Assembly (NCBI GenBank): GCA_027051315.1
Contig: JALTZE010000204.1
Span: 1-11,998 of the forward strand
Reading direction: 5' to 3'
DNA length: 11,998 bases
Source: Micavibrio sp.
GTDB taxonomy: Bacteria; Pseudomonadota; Alphaproteobacteria; Micavibrionales; Micavibrionaceae
Part shown: positions 6,960-11,998 of the stretch, piece by piece
How positions within the stretch are numbered: position 1 is the stretch's first letter
Layout: every line of letters begins with the position of its first letter
Notes under the pieces: generated by a model
What the model was told of the DNA's origin: nothing
What the model saw: only the letters and a program-made list of their open reading frames with translations
The model's database searches: none
Translations under genes and position numbers: made by a program

Positions 6960-7679
6960 TCAGAAATTGCAACAGCATTTGGCAAGGCGGCACAAAGCTA
7001 TGATAATAGTGCCGAAATACAAAAGATAGTTTCAAAGAAACTATCTCAATTTTTTCCTCCCCTCCCATCAAACGCCAATATTTTAGAAATCGGATGCGGA
7101 ACAGGAATTACCACAAAACTAATATATGAAAGATATATGGGAGCAAATATATATTTATCTGACATCGCCACAGTAACTCTGATTAAACATAAAGAAAGAT
7201 TACTATATGGAAAAAATACATATCTAATAAACATGGATGGAGAAAAACCAGCCGTTAAAACTGGACATTTTGACCTATGTATCTCGTCAATGACTCTACA
7301 ATGGCTAGATAACCCTGTTCAAGGGGCTCTAAACCTTAAATTACTTCTAAAAAATTACGGACAGGTAATCTATGCTACATTAGGACAAGATTTTTTTCCA
7401 GAATGGAAAGATGCTTTTACTAAACACGGGCTTAGGACAGGTCTAATCCAAATGCCAGAAATGCCAGGAGAAACACTAGATAGACAAAAAATAACAATAG
7501 CCTATGGCAATGCCCGAAATTTTCTAAATTCATTAAAAAGAACAGGAGCAAACAGCCCTTCAACAAAATATAAACCACATTCTATAAGAGATATAGCAAA
7601 AGCAGTACAAACCTTTAATAAAACAAATCCAACGGGTAATATCACATGGGATATAGTTTTTAAAAAACTAACCGTGTAA
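6945..7679 (+). CDS. bioC: Malonyl-ACP O-methyltransferase
   Basis: A 244-residue SAM-dependent methyltransferase that caps the malonyl group of malonyl-ACP (or CoA) as a methyl ester, so that fatty acid synthesis can extend it to the pimeloyl chain for biotin. The start 'IATAFGKAAQSYDNSAEIQ' matches the BioC N-terminal signature (AFGRAA..Y..HA.LQ). SAM motif I is 'ILEIGCGTG' (46-54), with an acidic residue at 73, and 'FDLCISSMTLQWLDNP' (109-124) is the BioC-type motif IV region. A later 'LNSLKRTGAN' resembles the E. coli 'MRSLKGIGAT' segment. Divergence from bioB supports the assignment. ATG 6945 fits the family start; a TTG at 6924 would add seven residues. No Shine-Dalgarno sequence precedes either, so translation may be leaderless. 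No other bio genes are in the window. Confidence 0.88.
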   Translation: MNKRKSEIATAFGKAAQSYDNSAEIQKIVSKKLSQFFPPLPSNANILEIGCGTGITTKLIYERYMGANIYLSDIATVTLIKHKERLLYGKNTYLINMDGEKPAVKTGHFDLCISSMTLQWLDNPVQGALNLKLLLKNYGQVIYATLGQDFFPEWKDAFTKHGLRTGLIQMPEMPGETLDRQKITIAYGNARNFLNSLKRTGANSPSTKYKPHSIRDIAKAVQTFNKTNPTGNITWDIVFKKLTV

Positions 7680-7798
7680 AAATTCTTATAAAACTTCTAA
7701 AATTTCAATAAATTCATTATAGTCAAATAATACCATAGTAACTTCACTATTTTCATAAAAAACACAAACAAAACCATATATATTAGTAACTCTGCAAA

Positions 7799-7814
7799 TT
7801 ACACATATTTGTAA
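7799..7814. promoter_or_regulatory. Near-palindromic candidate operator upstream of the chemoreceptor gene
   Basis: TTACACATATTTGTAA differs from its own reverse complement at only one symmetric pair of positions (14 of 16 bases symmetric). It lies about 110 bases before the chemoreceptor start. The size and symmetry suit a dimeric regulator such as a CRP/FNR-family protein, but it does not match the FNR (TTGAT-N4-ATCAA) or CRP consensus. It could be chance in this AT-rich gap. Confidence 0.25.
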
Positions 7815-7911
7815 AAAATATTTATAACCAAAAATAAATATCACCCTATAAATATTACAAGACATATGTTAGGATTTCTTTATAAATACAAAAATTTTTA
7901 TCAGAATCGTC

Positions 7912-7916
7912 AGGAG
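7912..7916 (+). promoter_or_regulatory. Ribosome binding site deciding the chemoreceptor start
   Basis: AGGAG lies 6 bases before ATG 7923-7925. This fixes the start at '[10 protein letters not shown]' rather than the in-frame ATG at 7866, whose extra 19 residues have no family resemblance and whose upstream bases carry no Shine-Dalgarno sequence. Confidence 0.85.
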
Positions 7917-7922
7917 AATAAA

Positions 7923-9839
7923 ATGTCATTAGACGCTCTATACAAAAGTTCCGCTTGGGCAATATTAGATTCCACTCCAACAAACATACTGACATGCGAC
8001 CCCCAAACACTTGTAATTGATTATGCAAATCAAACAAGCAAGGATACTTTGAATAGATTATCCCATCTTTTACCAGCTGGTGTTAATGGTGATAATATAG
8101 TTGGACAAAATATTGATGTATTCCATAAAAATCCACAACATCAACGTCAGATACTATCTAATCCCGCTAATTTCCCTTATAAAGCCATTATAAGATTAGG
8201 TCCTGAAATGCTTGACTTGCACGTAGACACCCTAAAATCAGGAAATAAAATAAAAAAATTAGTGCTAAGCTGGTCAATATGTACTGAACGTGAGAGATTA
8301 AAAATCATGGTCGATAGTATGCCAATAAATATAATGATGGCAGACCCAAAAGAATTTACAATCAACTACATAAACCAAACAAGTATAAACACACTTAAAA
8401 CTATTGAACACCTCCTTCCTGTAAAAGCAGAAGAGGTAGATGGCATATGCATTGACAGATTCCATAAAAACCCAGAACACCAACGTAAAATTCTATCTAA
8501 CCCTGCGAATCTACCTTATAATTCTAAAATTAAACTAGGAGATGAAGTATTGGAGCTTAGAGCTTCCGCAATAGTTGATAAAACAGGATATTATCTAGGA
8601 CCAATGGTTTCATGGAGCGTTATAACATCTCAGGAAAATCTAGCACGTAGTGTTTCCGACGTTTCATCAAACGTATCAAGCACATCAGAAGAATTACAAA
8701 TTTCAGCTAATGAATTATCAAAAGCAGCTAAAGATTCATCATCACAAGCAACCGCAGCAGCAGCAGCAGCAGAAGAAGCATCTGTAAATGTTCAAACAGT
8801 TGCCGCCGCAACAGAACAGATGAGTGCTTCAATCGGAGAAATATCCAGACAAATAAGCGAATCAACACGATTTGCAAATGATGCAAAAGAAAAAGCCGAA
8901 GCAACAAATAAAGTTGTAAATGAATTACAAGCAGCTGCCGACCAAATCAGCTCTGTTGTCGCACTTATCACCGATATAGCAGAACAAACAAATCTCCTTG
9001 CCCTTAATGCAACTATCGAAGCAGCAAGAGCAGGCGAAGCAGGTAAAGGTTTTGCCGTTGTTGCCTCAGAAGTAAAAGGCCTAGCTGGACAAACAGCAAA
9101 AGCAACAGAAGAAATTGATGAACAAATACACACTATGCAAGCAATAACTAAATCAGCAGTGGAAGCCATCAACAGCATCACAGAGGCCGTTGAAAAAATC
9201 CATGAATCCAGCACCGTTATTGCCGCAGCAATGGAAGAACAAAATGCAACAACAGAAGAAATTGCAAGAAATGTTAGCGAAGCAGCTACAGGCACATCAG
9301 AGGTAAGCAGCTCTGTATCTCTTGTTCAAAGCTCATCAGATAAAGTAGGTCAAATATCGGAACAATTACTTAACCTATCATCTACATTATCTAAAAATTC
9401 CGAAATTATGTATTCACAAGTAAAAGAATTTACAGGTGATGAAGAAAACAAAAAACCATCTACAGCATCACAAAAAACTCTTTATGAAAAAATAGGAGGA
9501 CGAGCCGCCGTAAATGCCGCAGTTGAGTTATTCTACAAAAAGCTATTAGCGGATAATCGCGTCAATCATTTCTTTGATGGTGTAGATATGAAACGTCAAA
9601 TGGCAAAACAAAAAGCATTTATGACTTATGCTTTTGGTGGAGCACCAAATTATTCAGGACTTTCCATGAGGAAAGCTCATGAAAGAATTGTAAAAGAAAA
9701 AGGACTAAACGAGTCTCATTTTAATGCCGTTGCAGAAAATCTTGTAGCAACATTAAAAGAGTTAAATGTCCCACAAAACTTAATTGATGAAGTAATATCA
9801 ATAGTTGCCTCAACCAAAAATGACGTCTTAGGACTATAA
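7923..9839 (+). CDS. Cytoplasmic chemoreceptor with two PAS domains and a C-terminal group I truncated haemoglobin
   Basis: A 638-residue methyl-accepting chemotaxis protein without membrane segments or an obvious HAMP domain. Two related PAS domains come first (about 10-118 and 125-236), sharing 'FHKNP.HQR.ILSNPAN.PY' (67-86 and 180-199). The signalling coiled coil spans about 240-503, with the CheA/CheW-binding tip '[20 protein letters not shown]' (354-373) and '[15 protein letters not shown]' after it. After a short polar linker (504-518) a whole truncated haemoglobin follows (519-638). It has 'YEKIGG', Tyr538 (B10), Phe551 (CD1), Gln559 (E7), Gln563 (E11), 'FGGAPNYSG' and the proximal His586 (F8). 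The Tyr-to-His spacing of 48 equals that of M. tuberculosis GlbN. The globin thus looks able to bind haem and a gas such as O2 or NO. Classical HemAT sensors instead have an unrelated N-terminal sensor globin. No CheR/CheB-tethering pentapeptide is seen. Haem-dependent aerotaxis or NO taxis is inference. Confidence 0.93.
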   Translation: MSLDALYKSSAWAILDSTPTNILTCDPQTLVIDYANQTSKDTLNRLSHLLPAGVNGDNIVGQNIDVFHKNPQHQRQILSNPANFPYKAIIRLGPEMLDLHVDTLKSGNKIKKLVLSWSICTERERLKIMVDSMPINIMMADPKEFTINYINQTSINTLKTIEHLLPVKAEEVDGICIDRFHKNPEHQRKILSNPANLPYNSKIKLGDEVLELRASAIVDKTGYYLGPMVSWSVITSQENLARSVSDVSSNVSSTSEELQISANELSKAAKDSSSQATAAAAAAEEASVNVQTVAAATEQMSASIGEISRQISESTRFANDAKEKAEATNKVVNELQAAADQISSVVALITDIAEQTNLLALNATIEAARAGEAGKGFAVVASEVKGLAGQTAKATEEIDEQIHTMQAITKSAVEAINSITEAVEKIHESSTVIAAAMEEQNATTEEIARNVSEAATGTSEVSSSVSLVQSSSDKVGQISEQLLNLSSTLSKNSEIMYSQVKEFTGDEENKKPSTASQKTLYEKIGGRAAVNAAVELFYKKLLADNRVNHFFDGVDMKRQMAKQKAFMTYAFGGAPNYSGLSMRKAHERIVKEKGLNESHFNAVAENLVATLKELNVPQNLIDEVISIVASTKNDVLGL

Positions 9840-9870
9840 AAACTTAAGAAACATACATAAAGTGTGCACC

Positions 9871-9890
9871 TATAATTGTAAACAATTATA
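9871..9890. other. Perfect AT-rich inverted repeat between convergent genes
   Basis: TATAATTGT (9871-9879) and ACAATTATA (9882-9890) are exact inverted copies around two A. It lies between the chemoreceptor stop (9839) and the ftsH stop (9893), where a bidirectional terminator would be expected. The stem is AT-only apart from one G-C pair and no long T-tract follows on either strand, so termination would be weak. Confidence 0.4.
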
Positions 9891-9892
9891 TG

Positions 9893-11773
9893 TCAAACTC
9901 CGCCAGCTTTTGGTACTGACGATTTTGGACTATCATCTATTTCTTCTTCTTCACGAATTATCGTTTCACCACGAAGCACAGCCTTAATCTCATCACCTGA
10001 AAGAAGCTCATAATCCAAAAGAGCCTTAGCCAAAGTTTCAAGGTCATCTCTTTTTTCTTCTAATATTTTTTTTGCTCTTGCATAAGCTTCCTCAACAATA
10101 CGTCTTACTTCGCTATCAACCAAATCAGCCGTATTATCAGACATATTTTGCGTTTGCGATACCGAATGACCAAGAAATACTTCTTCTTGATTAGAGGCAT
10201 AACGAAGCGGGCCAAGCTTTTCACTCATACCCCATTCTGTAACCATTTTTTTCGCCATATCTGTTGCCATTTGAATATCTGAGGAAGCACCTGTTGTTAC
10301 TTGTTCCGCTCCAAATATCATTTCTTCGGCAATTCTTCCTCCCATTGCTACGGCAAGGTCAGCCTCTATTTTAGCCTTTGACATAGAGATTCTATCACCT
10401 TCAGGCAATCTCATAACCATACCAAGTGCACGCCCACGTGGAACAATTGTTGCCTTATGTATAGGGTCAGATTCAGGTTCATTAAGAGCAACAATAGCAT
10501 GCCCTGCCTCATGATAAGCAGTGAGTTTTTTCTCTTCCTCCGTCATTGCCATTGATTTACGTTCTGCCCCCATCATTACTTTATCTTTAGCATCTTCAAA
10601 TTCTTCCATAGTTACAACACGCTTACCACGTCTAGCAGCCATCAACGCAGCTTCATTTACCAAATTGGCAAGGTCAGCACCAGAAAAACCAGGAGTTCCA
10701 CGCGCAATAACTGACGCATCAACATTATTTGAAAGAGGAACTTTCTTCATATGTACTTTAAGTATTTTTTCACGCCCCTTAACATCAGGATTAGGAATAA
10801 CAACTTGACGATCGAAACGACCAGGACGAAGGAGGGCAGGGTCTAAAACATCAGGACGGTTTGTTGCCGCAAGTATAATGACACCTTCATTTGCCTCAAA
10901 TCCATCCATTTCTACAAGCAACTGATTCAACGTCTGCTCACGCTCATCATTACCGCCCCCAAGCCCCGCGCCACGATGACGACCAACAGCATCAATTTCA
11001 TCAATAAATATGATACAAGGAGCATTTTTCTTTCCCTGTTCAAACATATCACGCACACGTGAAGCACCAACCCCAACAAACATTTCAACAAAATCAGAAC
11101 CGGAAATAGTAAAAAACGGAACATTAGCTTCACCAGCAACCGCACGAGCAACCAATGTCTTACCAGTACCAGGAGGGCCTACCAATAAAGCACCTTTAGG
11201 AATTTTACCACCCAATCTTTGGAATTTTTGTGGGTCTTTTAGAAATTCAACAACTTCTTCCAATTCTGCTTTAGCTTCATCAACACCAGCAACATCATCA
11301 AAAGTAACCTTCCCTTGTTTTTCAGTAAGCATCTTAGCTTTGGAACGTCCAAATCCCATTGCTCCGCCCCCACCTTTACCATGCATTTGACGCATAAAGA
11401 AAATCCACACACCGATAAGAAGCAACATAGGAAACCATGAAAGTAAAACACTAAAAGCATCAATTTGTTCTGGTGCTACATGTTCCGCCTGAATACGCAC
11501 TCCTGTGCCATCAAGCCTTTCTACTACATTTTCTCCCTCAGGAATAAGAGTCTTAAATTTCTCTCCACTTGTAAAATGTCCTTTAACATCTCTACCTTGA
11601 ATTAAGATATCAGTAATTTTACCAGCCTTAGCATTATTCATAAAATCACTATATGCAATAATTTCAGTTGTTCCACTATCTTTCATTTTAGCACCCTGAA
11701 ATATATTAAACAGAAATGCCAAAGTAAGAATCACCGCTAACCAAAAAACAATATTACGTCCAAAACCGTTCAC
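9893..11773 (-). CDS. ftsH: ATP-dependent zinc metalloprotease FtsH
   Basis: A 626-residue hexameric inner-membrane AAA+ protease that degrades membrane proteins and short-lived cytoplasmic regulators. Membrane segments lie at about 7-26 and 108-129, with a small periplasmic domain between them. Then come a Gly-rich linker, Walker A 'GPPGTGKT' (199-206), Walker B 'CIIFIDEID' (253-261), the pore loop 'FVEMFVGVG', the second region of homology '[18 protein letters not shown]' (306-323) and the zinc site 'HEAGH' (421-425). The C-terminus is acidic, then Pro/Ser-rich. I chose GTG 11773 because '[10 protein letters not shown]' fits the normal alphaproteobacterial start and AGGTG stands 6 bases upstream; another in-frame GTG at 11782 overlaps that site. 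It follows tilS with a 97-base gap in which I found no convincing promoter, so operon expression is likely. Confidence 0.97.
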   Translation of the reverse strand: MNGFGRNIVFWLAVILTLAFLFNIFQGAKMKDSGTTEIIAYSDFMNNAKAGKITDILIQGRDVKGHFTSGEKFKTLIPEGENVVERLDGTGVRIQAEHVAPEQIDAFSVLLSWFPMLLLIGVWIFFMRQMHGKGGGGAMGFGRSKAKMLTEKQGKVTFDDVAGVDEAKAELEEVVEFLKDPQKFQRLGGKIPKGALLVGPPGTGKTLVARAVAGEANVPFFTISGSDFVEMFVGVGASRVRDMFEQGKKNAPCIIFIDEIDAVGRHRGAGLGGGNDEREQTLNQLLVEMDGFEANEGVIILAATNRPDVLDPALLRPGRFDRQVVIPNPDVKGREKILKVHMKKVPLSNNVDASVIARGTPGFSGADLANLVNEAALMAARRGKRVVTMEEFEDAKDKVMMGAERKSMAMTEEEKKLTAYHEAGHAIVALNEPESDPIHKATIVPRGRALGMVMRLPEGDRISMSKAKIEADLAVAMGGRIAEEMIFGAEQVTTGASSDIQMATDMAKKMVTEWGMSEKLGPLRYASNQEEVFLGHSVSQTQNMSDNTADLVDSEVRRIVEEAYARAKKILEEKRDDLETLAKALLDYELLSGDEIKAVLRGETIIREEEEIDDSPKSSVPKAGGV

Positions 11774-11779
11774 AAATAA

Positions 11780-11784
11780 CACCT
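11780..11784 (-). promoter_or_regulatory. Ribosome binding site deciding the GTG start of ftsH
   Basis: AGGTG (minus strand 11784-11780) lies 6 bases before GTG 11773-11771. It includes the other in-frame GTG (11782-11780), which has no Shine-Dalgarno sequence at a workable distance. This supports the shorter protein and a GTG start. Confidence 0.6.
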
Positions 11785-11870
11785 TTCTATATTTTCATCA
11801 GAAACTATATATGTATCGTAAATGCAAAAATTGTCCAGATAAACTATCAATATTTACATTAAAAATATCT

Positions 11871-11998
11871 TTATGACTTATTTTCTTTCAATATTAAAAA
11901 TTCATTTCTTTTTATATGCTTTTTTAGCAAGCACCCTCCAACTGTCCTTGTAATATTTTTATTATATTTAAAAATATCCTCAATAACATTTTCAAATC
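11871..11998 (-). CDS. tilS: tRNA(Ile)-lysidine synthetase, C-terminal end only (partial)
   Basis: The last 41 codons of a gene entering from the right edge, ending at TAA 11873-11871. The tail reads about 'TRTVGGCLLKKHIKRNEF' and then 'LILKENKS'. The 'T(V/L)GGC...(K/R)...L.(I/V)..E' pattern is the usual C-terminal end of alphaproteobacterial TilS. That enzyme modifies the wobble cytidine of the AUA-reading tRNA-Ile to lysidine. The ATPase domain lies outside the window, so the assignment rests on this short tail and on the well-known tilS-ftsH gene order in alphaproteobacteria and many other bacteria. The short size results from the window edge, not from truncation of the gene. Confidence 0.7.
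   Translation of the reverse strand, partial: FENVIEDIFKYNKNITRTVGGCLLKKHIKRNEFLILKENKS

Larger units (their letters stand above)
7680..7922. other. AT-rich intergenic region between bioC and the chemoreceptor gene
   Basis: This 243-base gap is very AT-rich and has no credible gene. It contains a weak 5-bp hairpin (7735-7750) that might end bioC transcripts and a near-palindrome at 7799-7814. I could not find a convincing sigma-70 or flagellar (sigma-28) promoter for the chemoreceptor gene, although several TATAAA-like stretches are present. Confidence 0.5.

Noticed and set aside
7735..7750. ATAGT-loop-ACTAT hairpin after bioC as a terminator
   Set aside because: Five AT-rich base pairs followed by only three T; too weak and about 55 bases past the stop codon.
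8754..8771. Six consecutive GCA codons in the chemoreceptor gene, as a possible slippage or phase-variation tract
   Set aside because: A trinucleotide tract changes length without shifting frame, and Ala runs are normal in MCP coiled coils; no sign of switching.
8792..9295. Long open frame on the minus strand (167 codons) opposite the chemoreceptor gene
   Set aside because: It is a low-complexity Ala/Ser/Val-rich mirror of the MCP coiled coil, with no ribosome binding site or family resemblance; the plus-strand frame is plainly coding.
9408..9480. Separate start for a free-standing globin inside the chemoreceptor gene (ATG 9408)
   Set aside because: No Shine-Dalgarno sequence precedes it, and it would begin inside the coiled coil about 23 residues before the globin; the single fused frame is simpler.
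11010..11390. 126-codon plus-strand open frame opposite ftsH
   Set aside because: It lies wholly within the AAA+ domain region of ftsH, is Pro/Ser/Thr-rich by reverse-frame composition and has no recognisable motif.

Overview
The window looks like chromosomal DNA of an AT-rich alphaproteobacterium. The evidence is the tail of tilS followed by ftsH, with glmM downstream on the same strand (a known alphaproteobacterial order), and a cytoplasmic chemoreceptor whose PAS domains carry a 'FHKNP.HQR..L' motif of the type I associate with Rhodospirillales-like chemoreceptors. Low G+C and a small ankyrin protein would suit a host-associated or uncultured lineage, but that is inference. There are no tRNA or rRNA genes, CRISPR arrays, insertion sequences or integrases; the region reads as a stable chromosomal segment with a few accessory insertions.

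Layout, left to right. 1-2550 (minus strand): a membrane-anchored pseudokinase, translationally coupled (TAATG overlap) to a small multi-pass membrane protein that runs off the left edge. 2720-4012 (minus): purA. 4131-4460 (minus): a small ankyrin-repeat protein with its own near-consensus promoter, followed by two hairpins, the second a terminator-like structure that abuts the purA ribosome binding site. 4538-6895 (minus): glmM and, upstream of it, bioB. bioB diverges from bioC (6945-7679, plus) across about 50 bases in which candidate promoters for both strands overlap; bioC may be leaderless. 7923-9839 (plus): the most unusual gene, a soluble methyl-accepting chemotaxis protein with two PAS domains, a full signalling hairpin and a complete group I truncated haemoglobin at its C-terminus. 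9893-11998 (minus): ftsH and the last 41 codons of tilS.

Functionally the window mixes housekeeping genes (tRNA-Ile lysidine synthesis, membrane proteolysis, UDP-GlcNAc precursor synthesis, AMP synthesis), two biotin genes (bioC makes the pimeloyl methyl-ester starter, bioB closes the thiophane ring) and two signalling loci of unknown role. The haem-globin chemoreceptor and the pseudokinase/membrane-protein pair are the best candidates for something undescribed. Promoters, operators and terminators were read by eye and are candidates only.
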